The position numbers and the translations under genes are program-made. From DATGEP01 sp035310125 (GTDB lineage Bacteria > Chloroflexota > Ktedonobacteria > Ktedonobacterales > JADMIN01), in assembly GCA_035310125.1 (NCBI GenBank), contig DATGEP010000159.1, positions 1-34,427 of the forward strand: 34,427 bases of DNA. The letters run 5' to 3'. Below are positions 7,858 through 16,419 of the stretch, in pieces. The notes beneath the pieces were generated by a model. The model did no database searches and had not been told where the DNA came from. It saw only the letters and a list, made by a program, of their open reading frames with translations. Position 1 is the stretch's first letter; each line of letters opens with the position of its first letter.

Positions 7858-8577
7858 TTACTTGGCGCAGGCGCGAACGAACGCCGCGAAGAGGCGGCGG
7901 CTGGCCTCATCCGTAGGATAGAGCTCCTCGGGATGATACTGCACTGCCAGCACGAATGGATAGCCCGGCAATTCCAGCGCCTCGGCGATACCATCCTCCG
8001 ACCAGCCCACAATCTCGACACCCTCGCCAGGCTCCTTCACCGCCTGATGGTGCAGACTATTCACCACCGGCTCGCGCGTGCCCATGATTGCCGCCAGCCG
8101 CGACCTGGGATTGATCGCTATAGCATGCGCGCGGTGCGTGCGCCCGTGCTCGGTCACATCGTGACGCGGCGAGCCAGGATGCTGTGTCACGATGTCCTGG
8201 TAGAGCGTGCCGCCACGCACCACATTGAGCAGCTGCATGCCGCGGCAGACACCCAGCACCGGCATCCCTACCTCCAGCGCCCACCGCGTCAGGTCTATCT
8301 CGGCAGCGTCACGCTCCACCTCGATCTCGCCACACTCCAGCATTTGCTCTTCGCCATAGAGCGCCGGTGCTAGATCGCCGCCGCCGGAGAGGAGCAATCC
8401 ATCGAGCCGCTCACGAATCGCCTCCATGCTTGCGGGAGACTCCAGCAGTGGCAGCAACACCGGCGCCCCACCGGCTTGCTCGATGGCGCGGACGTACGCC
8501 TGATTGTTACCGAAGATGGGGCGCAGCGTTCCGGCGCGCTCGGCTGCGAAACAAGGAATTCCGATGATGGGGCGCAT
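7858..8577 (-). CDS. Class I glutamine amidotransferase-like hydrolase (PuuD / peptidase C26 family)
   Basis: The 239-residue product starts with RPIIGIPCF, as usual in gamma-glutamyl-gamma-aminobutyrate hydrolases. It contains LLLSGGGDLAPALYGE, the nucleophile elbow GVCRGMQLLN (Cys111), the STRUCTURAL segment HRAHAIAI, NSLHHQAVK, and the His-x-Glu of VQYHPEE (His215, Glu217). The triad is therefore complete. Relatives cleave gamma-glutamyl amides: PuuD in putrescine degradation, others folate or glutathione derivatives. No other putrescine genes are nearby, so the substrate is uncertain. The frame is open to 8709, but I start at 8577 because family similarity begins there; the upstream residues look like noise. 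No strong Shine-Dalgarno is visible. It may form a unit with the GNAT gene downstream. Confidence 0.86.
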   Translation of the reverse strand: MRPIIGIPCFAAERAGTLRPIFGNNQAYVRAIEQAGGAPVLLPLLESPASMEAIRERLDGLLLSGGGDLAPALYGEEQMLECGEIEVERDAAEIDLTRWALEVGMPVLGVCRGMQLLNVVRGGTLYQDIVTQHPGSPRHDVTEHGRTHRAHAIAINPRSRLAAIMGTREPVVNSLHHQAVKEPGEGVEIVGWSEDGIAEALELPGYPFVLAVQYHPEELYPTDEASRRLFAAFVRACAK

Positions 8578-8942
8578 GCTACCAACTTTCAGCCGCGAGG
8601 CACGACACAAACTAGCGCTCGCGTGGCTCAGATGCGGAAACCGGCTGTTGCGTGGTTGGTCCGCCTGAGACATGGCGCACATGCAACGCACCGGTTGGCT
8701 GATGTCCACGGATACTCTGCCGGGAATAGAACGTCATCGCCGCCGTGCAGATCAGCCAGGCCACTAACATCAATTCTACAACGGTTGCCACCATGCCACA
8801 AAAACCTTCTCGTGATGCTCCGGCGGTGCCACTCACGCGGACAACCACCGGAGAAACGGAACCCGTCCTCGAAAGGTGGAACGGCAGGCACGACCGGCTG
8901 TAACCTTATCTAGCGCGAAAAGCCCAGCCGTGCGCCGCAATC
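8578..8942. other. Intergenic stretch between amidotransferase-like and hydrolase-fold genes
   Basis: 365 bp lie between two minus-strand genes. Apart from the doubtful small frame at 8612-8794, I see no hairpin with a U-run, promoter pair or RNA gene. Confidence 0.35.
8612..8794 (-). CDS. Possible small single-helix membrane protein
   Basis: A 60-residue frame beginning MVATVVELMLVAWLICTAAM, which would be one membrane helix, followed by a polar tail rich in Ser, Pro and Gln. It ends 34 bp before the amidotransferase-like gene on the same strand, so it could be its leader gene. The only upstream ribosome-site candidate (AAGG) is about 10 nt away. I do not recognise the sequence. It may be a chance frame in a region that otherwise holds no gene. 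Confidence 0.3.
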   Translation of the reverse strand: MVATVVELMLVAWLICTAAMTFYSRQSIRGHQPTGALHVRHVSGGPTTQQPVSASEPRER

Positions 8943-10667
8943 TCATTTAGAGTCCTTCCGCGCCGAATGCTTGCGTCCACCGCCCCGACCGCCGTGTCCA
9001 CTGGCTGACCCACGTCCGGCGCCATTCCGACCTCTCGCCGTGTCGCCCGGCGCACGTGGCTGCCTGCGCGGCGGTTCCTGTCGTGGCGCGCGGCTCAACG
9101 ATTGGCGCATCTCACGATCCGTGCCACGAGGTGTGGCTGGCGAGGGTTGCGGCGTTTCGGACGCCGTCACGGTAGGCTGACGCTCAGGTGTTGGCGATGC
9201 TGCATCCTCAGCCGTCTCGACATCGCTCGCGGTTGCCAAATTCGCTGAGGTCGCTCCCTCTGCCGAATCCGCGACACTGTCTGATGCCGTCTCGTCATCG
9301 CCCGCAAATGCGCTATCGGCGATATTGATCTCGTCAGGCTGGCGTGGTGGCTCCACGCCGGCACGCGCCGCTCGCTCGGCGGCGCTTCCAGGATCAGCGT
9401 CGCCGGCCTCTGGCACCAGCTCATCTGGGCTGGCATCTTCGGCAAATGTGGACACGTCAGCTTCGCCGTCGTCGCTGAGCCCTGGCCCTAACGTCACTGT
9501 CGGCTCTTCGAGTGTCGTCACACCGCGAGCATCCACCATCGCGGGCCCCTCCATGCCCGCGTCGCTCACACCAGGAACCACACTGCCTGGCGTACCGGTC
9601 ATCTCTTGATCCTGCTCATCCAGCGTCTCATCCAACGCCGAGCCCGACGAGCCATCTTCCTGCTCACGCAGCGTATCCTCGTCGAGCGTATGGCGACTGG
9701 CGGGCGTATCCAGCCAGCTCATCACGACGCCCACAAACGCATCCGGCTGATCCATAAAGACACTATCGCCCGCATCAGGAACCACATCCAGGTCAGCATG
9801 AGGGTTGAGTACGGCGATGTCTTCCATGTCCACGCGCGGATGGCGCCGGTCATGCTCACCGCTGACGAGCAGTACGGGTGGCTCAAGCATCGCGAACGCG
9901 TTGGGCATGGCAAGATCAAGGTCGCCGGTGAGCGCGGCGAGCGTGGCGAACTGGCCGCCAGCCTGGTGTGCGTTGGCGTAGAGACGCTCCACCGTCTCGT
10001 CATCGGGCACACCCTCACGAGCGCGCAGGCTGCGCGTGCTGCTGAGCCAGCGTAGCACGGGCCGCGTGGAGAGCATCGCATACGGCATAATCCCCAACGA
10101 GACACGCCGCGACGCGCGCAGCAGCGTCTGCGCCAGCGTTGGCTCATCCAGCACACCCGCGAATACCTCAGGCGCGACGAGAATCACCCGCTCGAACAGC
10201 TCAGGAGTATCCGAGGCCGCGCGCACGGCAATGTTCGCGGCGCGACCATGCGCCAGCACCACAGCGGGTCTGCCGATGACATCGCGCAAGAAGCCGCTGA
10301 GCATCCCGGCGTAGAATTCACCAGTGTACGCGACCGCCGGGTGCTCCGACATGCCAAAGCCCAGCCAGTCGGGCGCATACACGCGGTAGCGCCGCGCGAG
10401 CTGAGGAAAGATCGCGCGAAACTCAAAATTAGAGGCGCCCGTGTAAAAGTCATGCAGCAGCACGAGCGGCAGGGCCTCTTCCGGGCCGCTCAGATTGTAA
10501 TAGATATCGCCACCGTGTTTTTGATCAATATGTCCTTCGCCTGCCAGCGCGTTTTCGAGCGGCTGTGGCGTTTCGAGCACGTGGCGCACCGTCACGGCCA
10601 CGGCTCCCGCGGCGGCGCCCAGGCTCAGCCAGGTAGCGCCGCGCCGCAGCGTACGAAACAGTCCCAT
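8943..10667 (-). CDS. Membrane-anchored alpha/beta-hydrolase-fold protein lacking the catalytic triad, with long charged tail
   Basis: A 574-residue protein. Residues 12-28 (TWLSLGAAAGAVAVTV) form a likely membrane anchor. Residues 50-320 follow the alpha/beta-hydrolase order: LVLLHDF where the oxyanion HG motif is expected, YAPDWLGFGMSE, the elbow VVLAHGRAANIAV, VLLVSGEHDRRHP (D273, the acid position) and DAGDSVFMDQPDAF. The elbow normally reads GHSxG, but here the nucleophile Ser is Gly141. The catalytic His of 'GHxxxxEQP' is Asp301. It is therefore probably a non-catalytic member that binds or scaffolds. Residues 321-520 are acidic and Ser/Thr/Glu/Asp-rich; the last 55 are Arg/Gly/Lys-rich. 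Both parts look disordered. GGAGGAGG 5 nt before the ATG lies inside a hairpin-rich leader. Cofactor-free dioxygenases also use this fold without Ser but keep His, which is absent here. Confidence 0.82.
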   Translation of the reverse strand: MGLFRTLRRGATWLSLGAAAGAVAVTVRHVLETPQPLENALAGEGHIDQKHGGDIYYNLSGPEEALPLVLLHDFYTGASNFEFRAIFPQLARRYRVYAPDWLGFGMSEHPAVAYTGEFYAGMLSGFLRDVIGRPAVVLAHGRAANIAVRAASDTPELFERVILVAPEVFAGVLDEPTLAQTLLRASRRVSLGIMPYAMLSTRPVLRWLSSTRSLRAREGVPDDETVERLYANAHQAGGQFATLAALTGDLDLAMPNAFAMLEPPVLLVSGEHDRRHPRVDMEDIAVLNPHADLDVVPDAGDSVFMDQPDAFVGVVMSWLDTPASRHTLDEDTLREQEDGSSGSALDETLDEQDQEMTGTPGSVVPGVSDAGMEGPAMVDARGVTTLEEPTVTLGPGLSDDGEADVSTFAEDASPDELVPEAGDADPGSAAERAARAGVEPPRQPDEINIADSAFAGDDETASDSVADSAEGATSANLATASDVETAEDAASPTPERQPTVTASETPQPSPATPRGTDREMRQSLSRAPRQEPPRRQPRAPGDTARGRNGAGRGSASGHGGRGGGRKHSARKDSK

Positions 10668-10671
10668 ATAA

Positions 10672-10742
10672 GCCTCCTCCGGGAGGCGGCGCCTGTCCGC
10701 GCGCCGCCGGGTACATCTCGTTCTGGGCGCAAGAGATGTACC
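10672..10742 (-). promoter_or_regulatory. Structured 5' leader with three adjacent hairpins, the last hiding the Shine-Dalgarno
   Basis: Read on the minus strand upstream of the 10667 start. Hairpin 1 has a perfect 10-bp stem, GGTACATCTC with GAGATGTACC (10742-10733 and 10719-10710), and a 13-nt loop. Hairpin 2 has a perfect 8-bp stem, GGCGGCGC with GCGCCGCC (10708-10701 and 10692-10685). Hairpin 3 is GCCTCC-CGGA-GGAGGC (10687-10672), a 6-bp stem that contains the GGAGGAGG ribosome site. Hairpins 2 and 3 share bases 10685-10687, so they compete at the base. No known riboswitch class is recognised. A translational switch or thermosensor is inference. Confidence 0.55.
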
Positions 10743-10845
10743 AACTTCCGCGTCCGGACCGAGGCGCTTCCGCCAACAGGTGAATCGTACACGCTCCGGC
10801 GGAATCCGCTACACACTAGGGACGTATGGGAGCTGCATGAAGGTG

Positions 10846-10879
10846 CGTACCTACCAGTGCATCGTGACCAGTAGGTACG
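10846..10879. repeat. 9-bp perfect inverted repeat downstream of the propeller gene
   Basis: CGTACCTAC (10846-10854) and GTAGGTACG (10871-10879) are perfect reverse complements separated by 16 nt. The pair lies just after the stop of the minus-strand propeller gene and upstream of the hydrolase-fold gene. No U-run follows on either strand. It could be a weak terminator or a protein-binding site. Confidence 0.45.
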
Positions 10880-10900
10880 ACTACGATATGTCGCGGCTCA

Positions 10901-12232
10901 CTACATGCAGGCAATCCCCATCCCATTCGGGATAGAGCGCATGATGAGCGTGCTGGCGGAGGTCGTCACCTGGTACGCGCCGACCGCCCAGATGTTGGTC
11001 GCGGAGGCGGCGGAGATGCCGTTTACGCTATTCGCAGAGGAGCTGAGATTCGGCGTCGAGAGCAGTTTCCACGCGGCGCCGTTCCAGCTTTCCATCAACG
11101 TCTTGGAGGTAGTGGTGCTACTATAGGGGCCGCTGCGGCTGCCGGACCGCGTACCTCCGCGTGTCGCGATACCACCTTGGGCCGTTGCTTGGCCTGCCGC
11201 AATGTAGGTCTGCGTACCCGGCACCGCACTGATTGTATTCAGCACGTTGTTATTCGTCGTGGTTGGATTCGGTGTAAGCACAATGCTCCATGTAGAGCCG
11301 TTCCACCGTTCAGCCAGTGGTACATTGCTGCCAGCGTAGGTGAAACCAACCGCCATGACATTGGTAGATGAGAGCGCGGCGACCGACTGGAGAAAGCCGC
11401 CACCGGCTGAGCCATTCGGCGTCGGAATAATGTTCCAGCTCGATCCGTTCCAGTGTTCCGCCAGCGTGATGCTGGTGTCCCAGCCGACGGCCCAGATGTC
11501 GTTCGCGGAGACGGCTGCCACGCCGACGAGCCAATTATTGCCTGGCAGCCCACTCTTTGGGCCAGGCATGTTGCCGTTTGGACTTGAAACAATGCTCCAG
11601 GCGCTCCCGCTCCAGCGCTGCGTAAGCGTGTGGTACCTCATGGTCGCATTGTCAAAGTATGCACCCACCGCCCACACATCGTTGGCCGAGACAGCGGCCA
11701 CTCCATAGAGAAAGTTGCTCGTCTGAGGTACGCTCGGACTGGCAACGATACTCCAGCTTGTGCCGTTCCATCGCTCAATGAGTGTCTGGTAATCGCTGGT
11801 TCCAGCTTCGATGGCATAGCCGACAACCCAGATATCGCTTGCGGACACAATGGTGATGCCGGTGAGATAGTTATCGCTTGATGGCACATATGGGCTGGAT
11901 ACGATGCTCCAACGTGTGCCATCGAAGCGCTCGATCAGCGTTTGCCAATAGCCGGCCGTCGTATTGTAATACTCTCCGACAGCCCAAACCTGAACACTAT
12001 TTGGCACGGTCGCAACCGCGTTGAGTGTGTTATTCCCCGCTCCCTGATTGGGTCCTCCATACGCCGCCCACTGATAGCACACCGGGCTGCCAATATCGCC
12101 GCTCCCGATAGTCAGATTACCAGGGCGCGATCCCGCGTGCGCGCCGCGCGTCGCGAATCCAAAGCTAGCGCCCGCGACGGCAAGGAGCACAACACAGACA
12201 CACACGAATGCCAACGACTTGCGGTGACGCAT
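10901..12232 (-). CDS. Secreted seven-repeat WAVG beta-propeller protein
   Basis: The 443-residue product begins with a signal peptide: MRHRKS followed by a hydrophobic core (LAFVCVCVVLLAVAGASF) and a likely cleavage after GAHA. The rest consists of repeats of about 50-60 residues of the type 'TLIERWNGTSWSIVxSPxxxxxxNxLxGVAAVSANDVWAVG'. I count seven end motifs: VWAVG, IWVVG, VWAVG, IWAVG, VMAVG, YIAAG and IWAVG. That would close a seven-bladed propeller. The fourth interblade segment is longest, and a Gly/Ser/Arg linker interrupts the sixth. Such exported propellers are common in soil Chloroflexota and Actinomycetota; their ligands are not known to me. The frame is open to 12283, but GGGAGG stands 6 nt before the ATG at 12232 and the signal peptide starts there. 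Confidence 0.85.
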   Translation of the reverse strand: MRHRKSLAFVCVCVVLLAVAGASFGFATRGAHAGSRPGNLTIGSGDIGSPVCYQWAAYGGPNQGAGNNTLNAVATVPNSVQVWAVGEYYNTTAGYWQTLIERFDGTRWSIVSSPYVPSSDNYLTGITIVSASDIWVVGYAIEAGTSDYQTLIERWNGTSWSIVASPSVPQTSNFLYGVAAVSANDVWAVGAYFDNATMRYHTLTQRWSGSAWSIVSSPNGNMPGPKSGLPGNNWLVGVAAVSANDIWAVGWDTSITLAEHWNGSSWNIIPTPNGSAGGGFLQSVAALSSTNVMAVGFTYAGSNVPLAERWNGSTWSIVLTPNPTTTNNNVLNTISAVPGTQTYIAAGQATAQGGIATRGGTRSGSRSGPYSSTTTSKTLMESWNGAAWKLLSTPNLSSSANSVNGISAASATNIWAVGAYQVTTSASTLIMRSIPNGMGIACM

Positions 12233-12452
12233 ATCTCGCCTCCCTAGCTTGCAGCACCAACAACCACACACTCCGGCCAGCATCCTCCGGATTCAAAGCT
12301 GGCTTTCGCTTATTGCATGCGTTCAGCATAGTCCAGTAAGGCAGCGGCGTCAAGATCGGCGTGAGTAACGAGTCATATCGGCATGGCACTTGCCATATGC
12401 TCTCCCGAATATCAGCGCCGGCGCTTGGAACGGCGCGAATGAGGAGGAGAAG

Positions 12453-13256
12453 ATGATGTCATTGCCGTCGTTTCCTGAATACGATGAGCCGCGCGCGCCG
12501 GAGCGTTCTGGTGTGCCACACCGCCAGCCAGCGCAATCCGCCAGCGCACGGGAAGAGCGCGAACTCTGGACGCCGCGACGAATCGCGCTCGCCAGTGCGC
12601 TCTGGGTGCTGGGCGCTGTCGTGCTGGCCGTGCTCGCGGTCTTAGCCCATAGCCACTCGATATTTCCTGGCGATGTCGGCCTCACCGAATGGATACAGCA
12701 GCTCCACCAGCCGGCCCTGGTGCGTTTCATCAACTTCGCCAGCGACGCCAACTGGCCGCTTCCGGCAGGCGTCACCGCGATAGCGGTCATTCTTGCGCTG
12801 GCGCTCTTGCGCCAGATTCGCGCGGCGATCTGTGCCGCCATCTCGGGCTTCGGCGCTGATGCCCTGAATGTCACGCTCAACGGGCTTGTGGCCCGTCCCC
12901 GGCCAAATAACGTCCGCATCCACGCCGTAGCGCACCTGGGCCTGCATAGCTTTCCGTCGGGGCATGTGACACACGTTATCGCCTTCTATGGCTTCCTGTT
13001 CTATCTCACCCTGCTGGCCGGGCGAGCGCATCCCACATGGCGACCATGGCTGCTCGCGGTTCAGGCAATCTGCCTGTATTTTATCATATTCATTGGTCCC
13101 TCGCGCCTCCTGGAAGGCGAGCACTGGCCGAGCGATGTGGTGGCCAGCTATCTGCTCGGCGCCTTACTCCTGACCGTCGCGATAGCAATCTTTCACCTGC
13201 TGGGATACGCCTGGGACCAGTACCGCGCGAGCCATCCGCGCCTGGCGCGAAGCTAA
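12453..13256 (+). CDS. PAP2-family phosphatase, membrane-bound
   Basis: A 267-residue protein with a polar N-terminus of about 45 residues and five to six membrane helices. It has the PAP2 (type 2 phosphatidic acid phosphatase) signatures: VARPRP for the first motif (with Asn-Gly where Lys is often found upstream), FPSGHVTH for the second, and SRLLEGEHWPSDVV for the third. The His of PSGH and the His of the third motif form the phosphohistidine centre. Members dephosphorylate phosphatidate, undecaprenyl pyrophosphate or phosphatidylglycerophosphate at the outer membrane face. The substrate cannot be told. GAGGAGGAG (12441-12449) precedes two adjacent ATGs (12453, 12456); either may be used. 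The missing motif-1 Lys lowers certainty about activity. Confidence 0.88.
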   Translation: MMSLPSFPEYDEPRAPERSGVPHRQPAQSASAREERELWTPRRIALASALWVLGAVVLAVLAVLAHSHSIFPGDVGLTEWIQQLHQPALVRFINFASDANWPLPAGVTAIAVILALALLRQIRAAICAAISGFGADALNVTLNGLVARPRPNNVRIHAVAHLGLHSFPSGHVTHVIAFYGFLFYLTLLAGRAHPTWRPWLLAVQAICLYFIIFIGPSRLLEGEHWPSDVVASYLLGALLLTVAIAIFHLLGYAWDQYRASHPRLARS

Positions 13257-13395
13257 CGCAATCGGGTGCGCCGCCCGTCCGCGTGGTGGCCGGCGCGGCG
13301 GCGCGCATCCCATCAAACGCAGGGGAACTAAATACACTGCATCGGCGTCGGATATCATAGAGTGCTGCCTCTACCATGATTCAGGAGTTATTTCT

Positions 13396-14001
13396 ATGCG
13401 CACACGCTTCTTCTTGGGCGCGCTCAGTCCGGCGCTCATCCTGCTGCTCGCCGGCTGCGGCGCTACGGTGGCCGCGAATACAGCCTGCCAGAACCCTGCC
13501 GCCAGCGCGCCGACAATCAATCAGGGGTTGGTGACAATCGCGACGGATCATGGCGTCTACGCGACAGCCAACGCCATTGTCGCCACCGTCACAAATGGCA
13601 CCGGCCAGTCAATCTACACCGAGAATCACAAGGCAAGCTGCACCGTGCTGGCGCTTCAGCAACAGGTGAACGGGAAATGGGCGGCGCCTAGCAGGAACAT
13701 CGCCGGTTGCGCGGAAGCGATGGTGACGGGCGTGGTCGAGCTTGCGCCCGGAAAGCCGTTGACCGTCTCGGTCCATGCCGGCGGCCTGCGTAGCGTGGCG
13801 TGGCCAGCGGGAACCTATCGCCTGGTGCTTACCTACTCCACCTCGCGCACGGACGTGGCGCAGCCAAACAACACCACCGTCTATTCGCAGCCAGTAACCA
13901 TCGTGGACTGCGGCGCACCGGCGGCGACAAGCGGCTCTTCCGGGACACCGAATACTGGCGCTCAGCCTGGCGAACCAATCAACGTGACGCCAAAACCCTA
14001 A
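13396..14001 (+). CDS. Lipoprotein of unknown function
   Basis: A 201-residue protein with a lipoprotein signal: MRTRFF, a hydrophobic core and the lipobox LLAGC with the modified Cys at 21. The mature part looks like a single beta-sandwich domain (VTIATDHGVYATANAIVATVTNGTG, AGTYRLVLTYS, QPVTIVDC) with four further Cys that may form disulphides. The last 30 residues are Ser/Thr/Pro/Gly-rich. AGGAG stands 8 nt before the ATG. The domain resembles bacterial intermediate-filament-free 'Big'-like or DUF4352-like sandwiches only in general terms; I cannot assign it. It is likely an outer-face envelope protein on the same strand as the PAP2 gene, 139 bp away. Confidence 0.75.
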   Translation: MRTRFFLGALSPALILLLAGCGATVAANTACQNPAASAPTINQGLVTIATDHGVYATANAIVATVTNGTGQSIYTENHKASCTVLALQQQVNGKWAAPSRNIAGCAEAMVTGVVELAPGKPLTVSVHAGGLRSVAWPAGTYRLVLTYSTSRTDVAQPNNTTVYSQPVTIVDCGAPAATSGSSGTPNTGAQPGEPINVTPKP

Positions 14002-14134
14002 CGCATTGCGAGCATGCTATACTACTCCTACGGCGGCGTGCGGCTGGCCTCTCTTCGGCAGTCGCACGCGTGGCCTGCGCTGAAGGAGGCTTGCTCGTGG
14101 CGGCGACAGCGACAGAGGCGGAAGGACATCGCCG

Positions 14135-15166
14135 ATGACCGCCCCCAGGAACGCGCCCGCCAGAGCCGCGAGCGCCCGCGATTTCATCGCCGCGCAGCTC
14201 TACCCACCCGTCGCGGCCATCCTGCTTGCCGCGCGCGCACCGCTCCTGGAATACATCCGCGACGGATGGATTCTCGTTGAGCTGGCATACGCGCTGGCCC
14301 TCTACCTGTTCGCGTTTCGCTACCCCTTTGAAGCGCCGTTCTTCTTCGAGACAGCCAACTGGAGCCTGGGCTTGCTGGCCGCTGGCACGACACTCCTGCT
14401 CATCTCGCGCGCTCCCCCACCCGACGCCGCTCAACCAGCCATCACGAGCGCGGCGCGGCGCGTGTACACCGCCGGGCTGATGCTGGCGGCGGCGGCGCTG
14501 CGAATCGTGGAATACGTGGTGCTTCTCGCGCTGGTGCTGTTCTCCCGGCGTCTCATCAATGCGACGAGTGGCGCACTGTTCGCGGGATCGGTTGGCCTGA
14601 TCGCCGGCTGCATCGTGCTGGCGGCGCTGACACTGGCGCTTTCCCCCGCGTACGCGCCCCGGTTCGCGCGCCTGATCTTCCTGGCTTGGCTGACAGCGGC
14701 GCTATATTCCTATACCGCGACGGGGCTGCTCGCGGCGATTTTCTTCGTGTGGCGGTTGCCACTGCTGCCACTGTTCGCCTGTTACACGATGGGGATGACA
14801 GGAACCATCGGTTGGAATGGCGGGCTGGCGCTGCTCATAAATGCTGGCTACGTCGTAGGGCTGGTCATGCTCGCGACCTTCTTGCGCGCGCGTCGAGACG
14901 CGGCGAAGCACGCTGGCGAGCAGCCCGAACCCCCGGCTGGCGTCCCCGACCAGGCTGCGGCACACCGCGATGCGGTTCCGCTGGCGCAACGTGAAAACGG
15001 ACAAGAGCTTCCAGCACGACAGCACCCGCCTCGGAACGAGCGGGCGACGCCACCTGGGGCGCCTCCCGCCTCCCGGGCAGCGCCGCGCGCTCCCGGCCAC
15101 GCATCCGTCCAATCCACGACCACGCGCCGCAAACGTTCCTCTTCGCGCGGGCGCGTCCAGCGATAA
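14135..15166 (+). CDS. Multi-pass membrane protein of unknown function with basic, disordered tail
   Basis: A 343-residue protein. Residues 20-250 hold about seven hydrophobic helices, including WILVELAYALALYLFAF, SLGLLAAGTTLLLI, IVEYVVLLALVLF, LIAGCIVLAALTLAL and ALLINAGYVVGLVMLATFL. Residues 255-343 are rich in Ala, Pro, Arg and Gln, end in RRKRSSSRGRVQR and are probably cytoplasmic and disordered. AAGGA (14122-14126) lies 8 nt before the ATG. I recognise no family. It sits between a lipoprotein and an ion channel, all on the plus strand. Confidence 0.72.
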   Translation: MTAPRNAPARAASARDFIAAQLYPPVAAILLAARAPLLEYIRDGWILVELAYALALYLFAFRYPFEAPFFFETANWSLGLLAAGTTLLLISRAPPPDAAQPAITSAARRVYTAGLMLAAAALRIVEYVVLLALVLFSRRLINATSGALFAGSVGLIAGCIVLAALTLALSPAYAPRFARLIFLAWLTAALYSYTATGLLAAIFFVWRLPLLPLFACYTMGMTGTIGWNGGLALLINAGYVVGLVMLATFLRARRDAAKHAGEQPEPPAGVPDQAAAHRDAVPLAQRENGQELPARQHPPRNERATPPGAPPASRAAPRAPGHASVQSTTTRRKRSSSRGRVQR

Positions 15167-15310
15167 ATGGGCGTGATCCATCTCGTCGCGAAGATGACTG
15201 GCACGGCGGCATGAGCGCGTGTTGACTTGATTCGCCGCGCATGGATTGACCGCCGGGACGATGAGGCGCTACGCTGTTGGGAGTATGCGCAAGCAGGGAG
15301 GATTCCCACA

Positions 15311-16390
15311 ATGTCCGTCATCGCCGCGGTGTGTGCGCTAGTGCTAATTCTGGCGGCCCTCTGGGACGCCTTCGAGACGATCATCTTGCCGCGCCGCGTG
15401 CGCCGTCGGCTCCGGCTGACCAATGTAATCTACCGGATGACCTGGGAACCCTGGACATTCATCGGGCGGCGTCTGCGCGGCGCGCGCGAGAGCGCGCTGA
15501 GCCTGTACGGTCCACTGGCGTTGCTGCTCTTGCTGGCTATCTGGGCAGTCATTCTCATCATCGGCTTTGGGTTGCTCCAGTGGGCGCTTGGCTCACAGCT
15601 CATCTCACCGTCCGGGCGCATCACCTTCGGCACCGACCTGTACATGAGCGGAACCACCTTCTTCACGCTCGGCCTGGGCGACGTCGTTCCCCTCTCTCCG
15701 CCGGCGCGCATCATCACGGTTCTGGAGGGAGGTACCGGCTTCGCGTTCCTGGCGATGGTCATTGGCTACCTGCCTATTCTCTACCAGGCGTTCTCGCGGC
15801 GTGAAGTGACCATCTCGCTGCTGGACGCGCGCGCGGGGTCGCCGCCGACGGCCGCGGAGCTATTGCGCCGCAATGCCGAGCGTGGCAGCGCCGCGGCGCT
15901 GACTGGGCTGCTCACGGATTGGGAGCGCTGGTCGGCAGAGGTGTTGGAAAGCCACCTCTCCTATCCTTCGCTGGGATATTTCCGCTCACAGCACGAAAAT
16001 CAATCGTGGCTGTCGTCGCTAACGGCGATTCTCGACGTCTGTACCCTGGTGCTGGTGGGTGTCGAGGATATGCCCAAACTCCAGGCGCGGCTGACCTTCG
16101 CGATGGCGCGGCACGCGGCGGTGGATCTCAGCCAGGTCTTTGGCGTCGCCACACATGGAGTCAAACCAGCGCGGCTCTCAGTGGACGAGCTCGCGGAGCT
16201 GCGTGCGATCCTGACATCAACGGGCTTGCGGCTGCGTGAGGGACCGGAGGCGGACGCGAAGCTCACCCACCTGCGCGCGCAATACGAACCATATGTGCTG
16301 GCGCTCTCGCGCTATCTCCTACTGCCGCTGCCCCCCTGGCTGCCCCTGCCCGATTCCCGCGACGACTGGGAAACCAGCCCGGAGGAATAG
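15311..16390 (+). CDS. Two-helix ion channel-like protein (Ion_trans_2 fold) with LGLGD filter
   Basis: A 359-residue protein. A helix at residues 3-22 is followed by a basic stretch, then a helix at 64-90. The re-entrant loop is GTDLYMSGTTFFTLGLGD (filter about 119-124), and the pore-lining helix ITVLEGGTGFAFLAMVIGYLPILY follows. This is the order of Ion_trans_2 potassium channels, but the filter reads T-L-G-L-G-D, not T-V-G-Y-G-D. The C-terminal 190 residues are soluble and mostly helical with no RCK nucleotide-binding GxGxxG motif. GGGAGG stands 9 nt before the ATG at 15311. The frame is open to 15227, but the upstream residues do not look coding. Ion selectivity cannot be stated from the filter alone. 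Confidence 0.75.
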   Translation: MSVIAAVCALVLILAALWDAFETIILPRRVRRRLRLTNVIYRMTWEPWTFIGRRLRGARESALSLYGPLALLLLLAIWAVILIIGFGLLQWALGSQLISPSGRITFGTDLYMSGTTFFTLGLGDVVPLSPPARIITVLEGGTGFAFLAMVIGYLPILYQAFSRREVTISLLDARAGSPPTAAELLRRNAERGSAAALTGLLTDWERWSAEVLESHLSYPSLGYFRSQHENQSWLSSLTAILDVCTLVLVGVEDMPKLQARLTFAMARHAAVDLSQVFGVATHGVKPARLSVDELAELRAILTSTGLRLREGPEADAKLTHLRAQYEPYVLALSRYLLLPLPPWLPLPDSRDDWETSPEE

Positions 16391-16419
16391 CCCACATCCC
16401 CAGCCCGCTTCCATGGCAA

